Below, one piece after another: positions 33,312-42,360 of a DNA stretch of 64,000 nucleotides. Every line of letters starts with the position of its first letter. Within the stretch, counting starts at the first letter, position 1. This stretch comes from Coraliomargarita algicola (GTDB lineage: Bacteria > Verrucomicrobiota > Verrucomicrobiia > Opitutales > Coraliomargaritaceae): positions 186,001-250,000 of the forward strand of contig NZ_CP138858.1 of NCBI RefSeq assembly GCF_033878955.1. Reading direction: 5' to 3'. The notes below the pieces were generated by a model. It ran no database searches, was not told the origin of the DNA, and saw nothing but the letters and a program-made list of their open reading frames with translations. The translations under genes and the position numbers were made by a program.

Positions 33312-35285
33312 CTAATGTTTGTGGGAGAAAAACTGGCGGCGGAGTTTGCGGGTCAATTGAACCGAGGTGCCACCTTCGGTATTCGGAGTTACGGTGACTT
33401 TGGCACGTAGTAGGCGGGCTCGACGTTTGAGGGAATGCGGGACCTGATAGCCGTCTATTTCTTTTAACCCGCGCCCGTTATCCTTCACGGTGAGGCAGAG
33501 TTGGCGTGACGTGGCCGACAGGTCGATATGGCATTCGCTGGCTTGGGAGTGGCGGCTGATGTTGACGAGGCATTCCTTGAAGAAAAGAAATAGATCCGCT
33601 CGGGTGCGGGGGGGCAGGGCGAGCAGGTAGTTTTCACCTTCGAAGGTGAAGGTGTAGTCGATGTCGGCGAGGATGCGCCTGGTGAATCGTTGCATGTCCT
33701 CTATGAGATGATCGTAAAGTCCTTTAGCTTCCAGCATGTTGGTGCAGTAGCGGACGGCCTGACTGGTTCGTTCCGTCATTTCACAAATTCGATCATGCAG
33801 TTTGTGCAGCGTGTCGGCCGAGTTTGCGCTGCGTTGGGCGAGGTTGCCGAGCATGCCGATGACGTGCAGGTTGGCTCCCAACTCATCATGTAGATCCGCG
33901 GCGAAGCGTGTGCGCAGCCTTTCTACTGCACGTCGATGTAGCAGGCGCTCGATGAGGATGAACAATCCGACTCCAAGGACGAGGATGACGGCGAGCCAGC
34001 TCATTTGTCGTAGTCTAATCTTTTGTGCGGTGTATCGCTGCTGGAGGGCGGTAGAAACGAGGGGGCGCTCGACTTCCAATGCATGGCGCTGGGCGAGCGC
34101 TTCCAGCCAAGTGCGAACCGGGAGAATGGTTCCGTAGAGATTGTTGCCGTCGGTCAGCGCGCTCACCGGGCGATGGACTCTCCGATCGACGGCGCTATTA
34201 TTGAATTGCTTTCCTAAAGCTATGTTTCGCCCCTGCGAGAAAAGTTCAATTTCGGCAAAGCCGAACTCAGCAGGGGAATCCTGACCGTGGGCGTCCCCAG
34301 ATTTCTTGGCTATGATCCGGATGTAGCGGCAGGTCGTCTCACGGATCGGCCACATCATGATCGGCCCGATGTCGAGCAGTGACAGTTCTAATACTTCCAA
34401 GAGCGGAACGGCGTCGCTGAAATCGGAGCGGTTGGCTCCTAGGATTTTGAGGGGGGTGAGTATCCCGATATCGCCAGCCAGCGCCTGCGGCACGGTATCG
34501 CTTTGCTCCACGGTGTGCAGGTGGATACGGGAGAGCGGGTAGGATTTGCCGAGATCCAGCGTGAGGATATGTTCTGTGGCTGGGCGAGTCAGGTAGGCTA
34601 GGCTCGAGTGGCCGCCCGCGGCATCCATTAGATAGGGCACCAAGCCATCCGTCAGATACTGTGGGTTCCACGCTTTGCCCCGGCTGGGGCTCACCGAGGA
34701 GGTGGTGACCGGACGGCGCAGCGCCACGTTTTCGGACCCGCTGAAGACCAGCATTTCCGATAGTTGGAGCACGTAGTTCTTGTCGCTCGCTCGCTGTGGC
34801 AGCTCGGAGGTCTCGAGTCGCACCCAGGACGCTGTTGTTTGCTCAATGGGAATGACCCAGGGCGCATTCCCAATCGGGATTGCGCCGTGAGAGGAAGATT
34901 GTGCGACCACCGTGCCGCTGCGGTCGTTTGCCAGCCCGGCCCGGATCACGAAGTCCTGAGGAAATGCGTCCGCGCGAAAGCCGCCTTTCGAATCGCGCCA
35001 GACGATCGGAGTCAGAATAATCTCATCGATCGGGAATTCCCCGCCTAGATCGATTTCGATCCATTCGCGATGCACCGCGTCCTCGTGCCACTGTGAGCGG
35101 TAACCGATGGAGCCGATTCCGCTGCGCATGCTCGGGTTGGGCAGTGTGGCCAGTTCGGCGTCGATCGCTTTCAGCCGAGCCTCCAATTCCGGCAGCGAAG
35201 CATTGGCGGGTAATGCCTGCGCGCAAGCGATACTTGGCAAAAGAATTACCAGTAGCAGCAAGGGACGTTGGAAATGAGTAGGCAA
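33312..35285 (-). CDS. Sensor histidine kinase with extracellular discoidin domains (pair A)
   Basis: 657 residues. A signal peptide (about 1-24) is followed by a coiled-coil-like LPELEARLKAIDAELATL and two F5/8C-like discoidin units (about 50-205 and 205-365: EWIEIDLGGEFPIDEIILTP; HILTLDLGKSYPLSRIHLHT and FGFAEIELFSQGRNIALGK). A single membrane helix lies at about 428-446 (WLAVILVLGVGLFILIE). The cytoplasmic part is NarX/DesK-like: His466 in FAADLHDELGANL (HisKA_3), the N-box around KECLVNISRHS and the G-box KDNGRGL at 602. Predicted to sense an extracellular ligand, probably a glycan, and phosphorylate its regulator. A paralogue is at 44300-46285. Confidence 0.88.
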   Translation of the reverse strand: MPTHFQRPLLLLVILLPSIACAQALPANASLPELEARLKAIDAELATLPNPSMRSGIGSIGYRSQWHEDAVHREWIEIDLGGEFPIDEIILTPIVWRDSKGGFRADAFPQDFVIRAGLANDRSGTVVAQSSSHGAIPIGNAPWVIPIEQTTASWVRLETSELPQRASDKNYVLQLSEMLVFSGSENVALRRPVTTSSVSPSRGKAWNPQYLTDGLVPYLMDAAGGHSSLAYLTRPATEHILTLDLGKSYPLSRIHLHTVEQSDTVPQALAGDIGILTPLKILGANRSDFSDAVPLLEVLELSLLDIGPIMMWPIRETTCRYIRIIAKKSGDAHGQDSPAEFGFAEIELFSQGRNIALGKQFNNSAVDRRVHRPVSALTDGNNLYGTILPVRTWLEALAQRHALEVERPLVSTALQQRYTAQKIRLRQMSWLAVILVLGVGLFILIERLLHRRAVERLRTRFAADLHDELGANLHVIGMLGNLAQRSANSADTLHKLHDRICEMTERTSQAVRYCTNMLEAKGLYDHLIEDMQRFTRRILADIDYTFTFEGENYLLALPPRTRADLFLFFKECLVNISRHSQASECHIDLSATSRQLCLTVKDNGRGLKEIDGYQVPHSLKRRARLLRAKVTVTPNTEGGTSVQLTRKLRRQFFSHKH

Positions 35286-35542
35286 GAGGACGCTTAATCG
35301 CTTGTGGGAGATGGAGCCCTCCTCGGGGAAGCCAGACTTTTAGAAGGTGGACATACTTCTTGGCAGTGGTTTTCACGGGGACGGCATCGGAAGAAGCCAA
35401 AGCATAGCGTAACGGAGCACTTTGTGCCATCATATAAACGTATGATAGGCATGTTTCGAAAGAGTGGTATTATCAGTGGCGAGACTGGGATCGCCTCCGA
35501 TCCCCCCAAAAAAAATAACCCATAGATAACAGAAACAATACC

Positions 35543-36319
35543 ATGAGAAAAAATAAACGACTGCTCTTCGCCACTGCCGCCGCGTCGCTTGCGCTGGCTT
35601 CCACATCATCTGCCTCTGTCATTACTTTTGCTGACTTCAATAATTTGGGAGGAGGTAGCAGTTTTGCGAACTCTGTTACCGAGGACGGTTCCGGATCTGT
35701 CACAAGCATCACGCAGTCGACGGTTGATACCGACAATACCAACTTTTTCGTTGAATACACAGATGCAGACGGAACTTTGACTTTCAATTTGCTGGTCGAG
35801 GGATTTACGGGCGGTAGTGCCACCTCTTCCATTTCTCCAGTCGGGGCTATGAGCGAAGGCACCGGGGGATCCGCGACTCTCGGCACAACCTCTGCCGCAG
35901 TTGGTACGGTGGCGACTGCTACGGGAGACGCATTCGGTGTCGGATCCGGAATGGCCACCGGGTCAAGCCTGAGGTTCTCCATCGTTAGTATGGATTATAC
36001 TGGCGGGAGTGTTGTATTTAACAGTTTCACAAGCACAACATTCCAGGAGACAGGTGGCGCCAATCACCAGTTCGTCTTGGGGGTGGGGGATTCCGGTCTG
36101 CCTGATGGCGGCTGGGACGGGCCTGATGCGTATTCTATAACCACCGGGAATCCAACTGTTCTTATTGTTAATTCCGCGGCCGAAGGCAACACCGCGACCT
36201 GGGGTGTCAATGACATCGGTTTCCAATTCACCACGACTATCCCTGAGCCCGGCACCTACGCGCTGCTCGCTGGTCTCTCCGGTCTGGTCTTCGTCATGCT
36301 TCGCCGCTGTCGCGACTAG
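35543..36319 (+). CDS. PEP-CTERM protein, divergent from kinase pair A
   Basis: 258 residues. Signal peptide MRKNKRLLFATAAASLALAS. The mature domain is a Ser/Thr/Gly-rich beta protein with FNLLVEGFTGGSATSSISPV and LRFSIVSMDYTGGSVVFNSF. The tail IPEPGTYALLAGLSGLVFVM plus LRRCRD is a PEP-CTERM signal with Cys replacing one Arg. Function unknown. It is transcribed divergently from the discoidin kinase, with 257 bp between them. The other kinase in the window has the same arrangement, which suggests a functional link. The leader has a GGGATC-gcctcc-GATCCC hairpin at 35487-35504, possibly regulatory. Confidence 0.82.
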   Translation: MRKNKRLLFATAAASLALASTSSASVITFADFNNLGGGSSFANSVTEDGSGSVTSITQSTVDTDNTNFFVEYTDADGTLTFNLLVEGFTGGSATSSISPVGAMSEGTGGSATLGTTSAAVGTVATATGDAFGVGSGMATGSSLRFSIVSMDYTGGSVVFNSFTSTTFQETGGANHQFVLGVGDSGLPDGGWDGPDAYSITTGNPTVLIVNSAAEGNTATWGVNDIGFQFTTTIPEPGTYALLAGLSGLVFVMLRRCRD

Positions 36320-36375
36320 CCTGCTATAAATTAAGTTTTTAGGGATAGCACCGAGGTCTTTTCATCCTTGGTGTT

Positions 36376-36413
36376 TGGCGGAGTCTTCATAGGGGAAGGC
36401 TCCGCCATTTTCA
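36376..36413 (+). terminator. Probable terminator after PEP-CTERM gene
   Basis: TGGCGGAG(tcttcataggggaagg)CTCCGCCA forms a GC-rich stem with a 16-base loop, followed by TTTT. It lies 56 bp after the stop at 36319. The loop is longer than usual. Confidence 0.6.
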
Positions 36414-36437
36414 ATTCACCCATGAGACGCTTCGGAT

Positions 36438-36451
36438 TTCGTTTGAACGAA
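36438..36451. promoter_or_regulatory. Perfect palindrome upstream of GH29 gene
   Basis: TTCGTT-tg-AACGAA is a perfect 6-bp inverted repeat 41 bp before the GH29 start at 36493, in the promoter-proximal region. A candidate operator; the factor is unknown and the short length leaves chance possible. Confidence 0.3.
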
Positions 36452-36492
36452 GTCTTTGTGACGCGGCGCTCTTTAATATTGTATAATTGATT

Positions 36493-38013
36493 ATGGAAAA
36501 ATGTCTACCAGTGACCATTGCCGGCCTTCTTTTGGCCAGCTCACTTTGGGCGCAGCCGCTGCAAACTGCCTCGGAGCCCACCGGCTTAATCGTCGAAAAG
36601 AACGTAAGCCTGACCGCCAATGAGAACGATGATAGCTTATCCGGTGAGCTTAAGCTTCCTATGCGGGCCGCGGAGCAAATTCCCGCAGCTGATGCAGGCG
36701 ATCAAGAACGCATGCAGTGGTGGCGTGAGGCTAAATACGGCATGTTCATTCACTGGGGATTGTATGCCGAGCCGGCGCGTGGCGAATGGGTCATGATCGA
36801 TGAGGAGTGGCCTGTCGCAGACTATGCGGCGCTGGCTAAAGATTTTAATCCGACTGCGTTTGATGCGACCGAGTGGGTCAACGTCGCCAAAGAAGCAGGC
36901 ATGAAATACATGGTGATTACTGCGAAGCATCATGACGGCTTCGCGATGTATGATTCGGAGGTGAGCCCATTCAATATTGTCGATGCGACTCCTTATAAAA
37001 AGGATCCGTTGAAAGCACTTTCCGAAGCGTGCGAGCAGGCGGGCATTCAGTTTGGTATCTATTATTCGCAGGCCTTTGACTGGTATCATCCGGGGGGTAA
37101 GATCCCGCGTGGTGGCGCATGGGATCCCGCTCAGGAAGGAAGCTTCGATGATTACTTTAACGAGATAGCGATTCCACAAATTCAGGAAATCATCAAAGGA
37201 TATAATCCCCACGTGATCTGGTTTGATATGCCTGCAGGCATGACAGATGAAAAGTGTCGGCAGATGATGGATGTCATTCGCGGCCTCAAGCCGGGAATGA
37301 TTGTGAACAGCCGCCTAAAATTCACTGGCCCCAAGACTTCGGTGCTTCAACCGGATGAGCTAACGCTCCTTCGTGAGCTTGGTGTCGACTACCTGACCTA
37401 CCGCGACCGTGAGATACCCGAAACAACGCTCTGGCGTGATTGGGAGACCTGCATGACCTTGAATCACTCCTGGGGCTTTACCGAGGGCGATGAAGACTGG
37501 AAGGATGCCAAAACCATTATCGAAATGCTGGGTCGCGTCGTGAACATGGACGGTAATTTTTTGCTGAATTTTGGTCCAACAGCTGAGGGCCGGTTACCTA
37601 CCGAAGCGGTCAAAAGTGTCAAAGAAGCCGGTGCATGGCTCAAGGTGAATGGAGAAGCGGTGTATGGTGTGCGTGCCAGCGAATTAAAAGATTTCGATAT
37701 CCCTAAAGCGACCCGTGCACCGAATGGTCGCTTGCGCTCCGTGACGCCAAAAGTGAAATGGCTGGCAACGGCTCGACCCGCTGACGCAGCGATGGGAGCT
37801 CCCGCTAAACTCTATATACAAATATTCGAGTGGCCGGGGTCGACCTTGGAGATTACAGGCATTGAAGGTAAAGTGAAGCGTGCTTACTTCCTCGCGGATG
37901 CCACTCAATCACCGCTTACCTTCCAACAAAAGGGGGAGCTTTTCTCGGTTGAGTTACCTCAAACTGCACCCGATCCAATCGCGACCGTGGTCTGCCTCGA
38001 ACTCGCTGAGTAA
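36493..38013 (+). CDS. GH29 alpha-L-fucosidase
   Basis: 506 residues from ATG 36493 (an in-frame TTG at 36487 adds only two residues). Signal peptide MEKCLPVTIAGLLLASSLWA. After a 50-residue linker the barrel shows YGMFIHWGLYAEPARGEWVM, MKYMVITAKHHDGFAMYDSE and the nucleophile strand NPHVIWFDMPAGMTDEK (Asp of WFD). A beta-sandwich C-terminal part (about 410-505) completes the family layout. It resembles the enzyme at 28346 in catalytic motifs but has a shorter C-terminal part. Expected substrate: terminal alpha-L-fucose of fucan or other glycans. It is followed on the same strand by two sulfatase genes with gaps under 100 bp. Confidence 0.92.
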   Translation: MEKCLPVTIAGLLLASSLWAQPLQTASEPTGLIVEKNVSLTANENDDSLSGELKLPMRAAEQIPAADAGDQERMQWWREAKYGMFIHWGLYAEPARGEWVMIDEEWPVADYAALAKDFNPTAFDATEWVNVAKEAGMKYMVITAKHHDGFAMYDSEVSPFNIVDATPYKKDPLKALSEACEQAGIQFGIYYSQAFDWYHPGGKIPRGGAWDPAQEGSFDDYFNEIAIPQIQEIIKGYNPHVIWFDMPAGMTDEKCRQMMDVIRGLKPGMIVNSRLKFTGPKTSVLQPDELTLLRELGVDYLTYRDREIPETTLWRDWETCMTLNHSWGFTEGDEDWKDAKTIIEMLGRVVNMDGNFLLNFGPTAEGRLPTEAVKSVKEAGAWLKVNGEAVYGVRASELKDFDIPKATRAPNGRLRSVTPKVKWLATARPADAAMGAPAKLYIQIFEWPGSTLEITGIEGKVKRAYFLADATQSPLTFQQKGELFSVELPQTAPDPIATVVCLELAE

Positions 38014-38108
38014 GCAGCTCTTATTTGAGAAACATAATTAAAATGAAACGAGCGCTAATTACAGCATTCGCCATTAACCTATAGCCATAGATGTTAAAAA
38101 TGAATCCA

Positions 38109-39572
38109 ATGAAGACCTTCGTATATGTCGCCTGCACATGCGCCCTTTTCTTGACAGCGCAGCTAGATGCAAAATCGCTGGCAGGGAGTCGCCCAAACAT
38201 CATTCTTGTGATTTCGGATGACCAAGGCATGGGAGATCTTTCCTGTATGGGCAACGAGCTGGTGAGAACGCCGAATATTGATCGTTTCTACGAAGGCGCC
38301 ACGCGTTTCACAGACTTTCAGGTTAGCCCGACCTGTGCGCCGACACGGGCGGCACTGATGAGTGGTCGTTTTCCGTTCAAAGTAGGGGTCACGCATACGA
38401 TTCAGCAGCGTGAGCGCATGGCTTTGGATGTATTCACCATGCCACAGGTTTTGCAGTCTGCGGGCTATGCCACGGGTCTATTTGGTAAGTGGCACTTGGG
38501 AGATGAGTCGGAATATTTACCACAGTCGCGCGGTTTTGATGAGGTGCTCATGCATGGAGCAGGCGGGATCGGACAGACAAAGTATGGCGACTTTCCTGCG
38601 AATGAAACGAATCCTTATTTCGATAACGTGCTCTTGCACAATGATACCGTCGTTCAAACGAAAGGCTTTTGCACGGAGATCTTCTTCGATGCTGGTTTGG
38701 CTTGGATTAAAGAGCAACATGCAGCTGAGGTCCCTTACTTTGCTTATATTGCACTTAACGCACCCCACGGCCCATTCATCGCTCCGGATGCGAACAAAGA
38801 GCGTTTGCTCGTCTTGGGTTGTGACGAAACGTCGGCTGCCCGCTTGGGGATGGTCGAAAACATTGATGAGAATTTCGGAAAATTGATGTCCAAGCTCGAA
38901 GAGTGGGGCGCGTTGGAAAACACGATCGTGATATTCATGACCGATAACGGAGCCGTGAGAAAAGGGAGGACGAAGGAAACTCCATACTTCAACGCCGGAC
39001 TAAAGGGCGGGAAAAACTCGCCCAACGAGGGAGGCACACACGTGCCGTTCTTCGTGCAGTGGCAGGGCGTGACGCAAGCTGGCACCGACATCGGTGCATT
39101 AGCGGCTCATATTGATCTCTATAAGACCTTCAGTGAGCTAGCTGGTGCGACGCTACCGGCTGAGATGCAGGACTTGGACGGTCGCTCGCTCGTGCCACTA
39201 CTTGAAGACCCAGAAGCTGATTGGGAAGACCGTGAATTATTTATTCACTGCGGCCGTTGGAGGGCAGGGGAACAGGAAAAACATAAGTATGCAAAGTGCG
39301 CGGTGCGGACTCAGCGTTGGCGCTTGGTCAATAATCAGGAGCTCTATGATATCTCGCGTGATCCCGGCGAAAAGAAGGATGTGGCTCAACAGTATCCAGA
39401 AGTCGTTGAGCAACTGCGTAAGTCATACGATGCGTGGTGGGATTCCGCTCTGCCATTGATGGTCAACGAAGGTTTACCCGTTATCGCGCCCAAAGATCAG
39501 CCCTTTGCGATACTCTATGACAAGCAACTCAAAGAAAAGGGTATCCCTGATTGGGCGCCTGCTGAGTTATAG
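38109..39572 (+). CDS. Type I (S1) sulfatase, exported
   Basis: 487 residues from ATG 38109 (ATGs at 38091 and 38100 are alternatives). Signal peptide MKTFVYVACTCALFLTAQLD. Metal site NIILVISDDQGMGDL; catalytic CAPTRAALMSGRF with Cys76 from this start. The motif is C-x-P-T-R rather than the commonest C-x-P-S-R; Thr is seen in other functional sulfatases. GKWHLGDES, FMTDNGAVRKG and FNAGLKGGKNS fit the fold. The C-terminal LMVNEGLPVI and GIPDWAPAEL are what is also found in the relic at 21140-21280. Function: removal of sulfate from a polysaccharide, in the periplasm or outside. It lies between GH29 and a second sulfatase. Confidence 0.92.
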   Translation: MKTFVYVACTCALFLTAQLDAKSLAGSRPNIILVISDDQGMGDLSCMGNELVRTPNIDRFYEGATRFTDFQVSPTCAPTRAALMSGRFPFKVGVTHTIQQRERMALDVFTMPQVLQSAGYATGLFGKWHLGDESEYLPQSRGFDEVLMHGAGGIGQTKYGDFPANETNPYFDNVLLHNDTVVQTKGFCTEIFFDAGLAWIKEQHAAEVPYFAYIALNAPHGPFIAPDANKERLLVLGCDETSAARLGMVENIDENFGKLMSKLEEWGALENTIVIFMTDNGAVRKGRTKETPYFNAGLKGGKNSPNEGGTHVPFFVQWQGVTQAGTDIGALAAHIDLYKTFSELAGATLPAEMQDLDGRSLVPLLEDPEADWEDRELFIHCGRWRAGEQEKHKYAKCAVRTQRWRLVNNQELYDISRDPGEKKDVAQQYPEVVEQLRKSYDAWWDSALPLMVNEGLPVIAPKDQPFAILYDKQLKEKGIPDWAPAEL

Positions 39573-39603
39573 TCACTTAGTGCGCATCAAACTTCACACA
39601 GCT

Positions 39604-40983
39604 ATGAAACTAATACGATCTATCCCGAAAATCATCTCTTGTTTGATCTTACCTGTGCTCGTGCTACAGGCAGAATCAAAACCACAACCCAATGTTGTCG
39701 TTTTTCTTGCCGATGATATGGGCTGGGGGGACGCCGCCTGTTATGGAAATGAAAAGGTGCAGACTCCGAATATTGATAAACTGGCTTCGCAGGGCATTCG
39801 CTTCACCCAGGGCTATTCGGCTTCAGGTGTCTGTTCACCATCACGGTCGGCTATTTTAACAGGGAGAACACCTTATCGAAATGGCGTTTGGAATCATTTG
39901 TCCGGCCTTGGGCAGACTCATTTGAGGGAGAGAGAAATTACTTACCCAAAGCTGCTTCAGCAAGCAGGCTATGAAACCTGTCATGTCGGCAAATGGCATT
40001 TGCTGAGTCGGAATCAATTTGAAGATTACGAGTATCCACATCCTGATACGCATGGATACGACTACTGGATGGCCACCCAAAACAATGCCATGCCGAGTCA
40101 TGAGAATCCGGTTAATTTTGTTCGCAACAGAGAAAAGGTGGGAGAGATGGAGGGGTTCTCCGCGCCACTTGTTGCCGCCGAGGGCATACATTGGTTGAAG
40201 GATCTGCGTAATAAGGAAAAACCATTTGTTCTCTCCGTATGGGTGCATGAACCTCATTTACCGATTGCGACAGACGAGCAGTTCAGCGATCTTTACCCGG
40301 GCCTGCCGGATCAGACTTATCTCGGTAATGTCACGCAGCTTGATTACGCACTCGGTATGGTTATGGATGCACTCGATGCAGAGGGCGTCAGCGATAATAC
40401 GCTGATTGTCTTTACCTCAGATAATGGGCCGGAAGGTGGAGATACCCCTAGGAACGGCTCAACGGGTGGCTTGAAAGGACGTAAGCGCGCATGTTATGAA
40501 GGCGGTATTCGTGTGCCGATGGTGGTGCGCTGGCCTGGAATGATTGAACCGGGGCTCGTCAGTGAAGAGCCGGTGATTGGCTCAGATATTTTTTCAACGG
40601 TTCTCGATGCCACCGGGATCACGCTTCCGAGTGATCGCACGATTGATGGAGTGAGTATGATACCTGCGTTTCGCGGCGAGGCTCTAGAGCGCAAGCAGCC
40701 ACTCTTCTGGCGCACGCCGGTTTCCTTCGGCGATTCGCGGCTTGCGATGCGGGTCGGGGACTGGAAAATCGTTTCGAACGATACGCTTGATGTGTTGCAG
40801 TTATATCACATTTCCGAAGACCCCGAGGAGACGAACAATCTCGCATCGGCTATGCCTGAAAAACTTGCACAGATGAAGCATCAACTGCTTGCAACATGGA
40901 ACGCTATCGAGACCGAGGGGCCCAGTGAATGGTGGATCAACGCAACGGGCCGTCCTAAAAAAGGTGCAACATTAAACTACTAA
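39604..40983 (+). CDS. Type I (S1) sulfatase, exported
   Basis: 459 residues from ATG 39604; a longer frame from 39505 overlaps the previous gene without support. Signal peptide MKLIRSIPKIISCLILPVLV. Motifs: NVVVFLADDMGWGDAACYGN; CSPSRSAILTGRT with Cys77; HVGKWHLLSR; FTSDNGPEGG; LKGRKRACYEGGIRVP. The GMGWGD-type start and this active site differ from the neighbouring sulfatases, so a different regio-specificity is likely. It belongs to the same plus-strand run as GH29 and the esterase. A formylglycine-generating enzyme is needed and is not in this window. Confidence 0.92.
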   Translation: MKLIRSIPKIISCLILPVLVLQAESKPQPNVVVFLADDMGWGDAACYGNEKVQTPNIDKLASQGIRFTQGYSASGVCSPSRSAILTGRTPYRNGVWNHLSGLGQTHLREREITYPKLLQQAGYETCHVGKWHLLSRNQFEDYEYPHPDTHGYDYWMATQNNAMPSHENPVNFVRNREKVGEMEGFSAPLVAAEGIHWLKDLRNKEKPFVLSVWVHEPHLPIATDEQFSDLYPGLPDQTYLGNVTQLDYALGMVMDALDAEGVSDNTLIVFTSDNGPEGGDTPRNGSTGGLKGRKRACYEGGIRVPMVVRWPGMIEPGLVSEEPVIGSDIFSTVLDATGITLPSDRTIDGVSMIPAFRGEALERKQPLFWRTPVSFGDSRLAMRVGDWKIVSNDTLDVLQLYHISEDPEETNNLASAMPEKLAQMKHQLLATWNAIETEGPSEWWINATGRPKKGATLNY

Positions 40984-41041
40984 TTTCTTCTGAGTTAGAT
41001 CGATCGCTCTGTGTCTACATTTAGCGCGAAAGAACAAAAAT

Positions 41042-42271
41042 ATGAAAACAATAAACAAGCTGTTTTGCTCGATCCTGTTGCTCATGACACTCCAGCCTTG
41101 GTGTGCGTATTCGGCGACTGTGAACGACCATTCCACAACATCTGGAGCGACTTCCTATGTGCTCAAAGGCACGGTCATGGACACCTCGGACAATTGGCTG
41201 AACGTAGCCCTCATTAGTCTGGCACCCCTTGGTGCTAAGACTCGGAGCGATGCAAATGGCGAGTTTACACTTGAATTTGAAATCGAAACGCCGCTTCAGC
41301 CGAACAAGCGCAAGCAGCTCGCGCGACTGATCGTCGAGCGTGAGGGACATGTCACTAAGAAGATTCCAATTAAGTCGATGGACTATTTTACGGCTGAAAA
41401 ACCCATCGAAATTAAGCTTGAGCCCTTGCCGGTAGACTCGAGTCTGCTTGGTTTTAGCGTTGAGATGGAATCACCAGAGGGGCGCAAAGGGACGGAGGCC
41501 CAGTTTCATGTGTATATCCCGGAATCGATCGAAAAAGTTCGCGCCGCATTTTATATTTCGCGGCATGGTATGGGCGATCTTACGAAGTCAGTGCTACGGG
41601 CCTTTGCTGAAGAAGAGGGCGTCGCGCTCGTTGGCATGTATGGCGATCCCGTGCAGCGCGGGGTGGACGATGTCGCGATCCTCGACCAGCACTTGCAACG
41701 CTTGGCTGAGCTGTCTGGGCACCCGGAGCTGCCGCATGTGCCGATCATGACTTTTGGACACTCCAACGGCACGGGGTTCGCTGCCAGTTGGCCACGTGAT
41801 CGTCCGGAGCAGGTCATCGCTTGGGTGGCTTTTCATCCCGGGTTTTCTAACTACTTACAGTATCCGAATACAGAGACTGTGCCGGCCATGGTGATGTGTG
41901 GCACGGCGGATAAATATCTCCTCAGAAGCCGACAGGATGAAGTGGTGGCCAAGATGCGCCAGACCCGAGATGCAGCCATGTGCGTGATGATGGAGGGCGG
42001 CGTGGGGCATGGTCCGGCCGATGCGGACGCGACTTGGGAGTTTATCACTGAATACTTAAAAGCCGCCATGCGCATCCGCCTTGCGGAAGACGGGACATTG
42101 AAACCTGTCGACATCGAAGCCGGCTGGTTGGGAGCTGTGTATGATTTTGAAGCTGGCGGGCGTCAGGCATTGGACGTCGCACCTTATACTAAATTTAAAG
42201 GCGATCGATCAACCGCCAATTGGTTGCCGGATGGAGCGTTTGCCGAAGCCTGGCAGAGCTATGGCAAATAG
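41042..42271 (+). CDS. Exported alpha/beta-hydrolase (esterase) with N-terminal regulatory-like domain
   Basis: 409 residues. Signal peptide to about residue 23. Residues about 35-115 form a carboxypeptidase-regulatory-like beta-sandwich (VLKGTVMDTSDNWLNVALIS, SDANGEFTLEFE). The alpha/beta-hydrolase follows: nucleophile elbow in MTFGHSNGTGFAASW (G-H-S-N-G), then VPAMVMCGTADKYL with Asp, and a catalytic His in GGVGHGPAD. This is the layout of poly-hydroxyalkanoate/feruloyl- or acetyl-esterase-like proteins. Inferred role: removal of acyl groups from the glycan being degraded. It lies 58 bp after the sulfatase gene and 89 bp before ThuA copy B. Confidence 0.8.
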   Translation: MKTINKLFCSILLLMTLQPWCAYSATVNDHSTTSGATSYVLKGTVMDTSDNWLNVALISLAPLGAKTRSDANGEFTLEFEIETPLQPNKRKQLARLIVEREGHVTKKIPIKSMDYFTAEKPIEIKLEPLPVDSSLLGFSVEMESPEGRKGTEAQFHVYIPESIEKVRAAFYISRHGMGDLTKSVLRAFAEEEGVALVGMYGDPVQRGVDDVAILDQHLQRLAELSGHPELPHVPIMTFGHSNGTGFAASWPRDRPEQVIAWVAFHPGFSNYLQYPNTETVPAMVMCGTADKYLLRSRQDEVVAKMRQTRDAAMCVMMEGGVGHGPADADATWEFITEYLKAAMRIRLAEDGTLKPVDIEAGWLGAVYDFEAGGRQALDVAPYTKFKGDRSTANWLPDGAFAEAWQSYGK

Positions 42272-42360
42272 GAACCGGCGCAGTAAGACAAGCTACCACC
42301 TCAGTCGCCTCGTCAAAATGGTCTTTGCAAAGGTGAGCTTATACGCTTTGAATATGCACC

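Noticed and set aside
35487..35504. GGGATC-gcctcc-GATCCC hairpin as a terminator of the kinase operon
   Set aside because: It is upstream of the kinase start on the wrong side, with no T-run on the proper strand; more likely part of the PEP-CTERM leader.
35473..35982. 169-codon open frame on the minus strand opposite the PEP-CTERM gene
   Set aside because: Biased Val/Ala/Pro/Ser composition mirrors the sense gene; no signal, domain or ribosome site.
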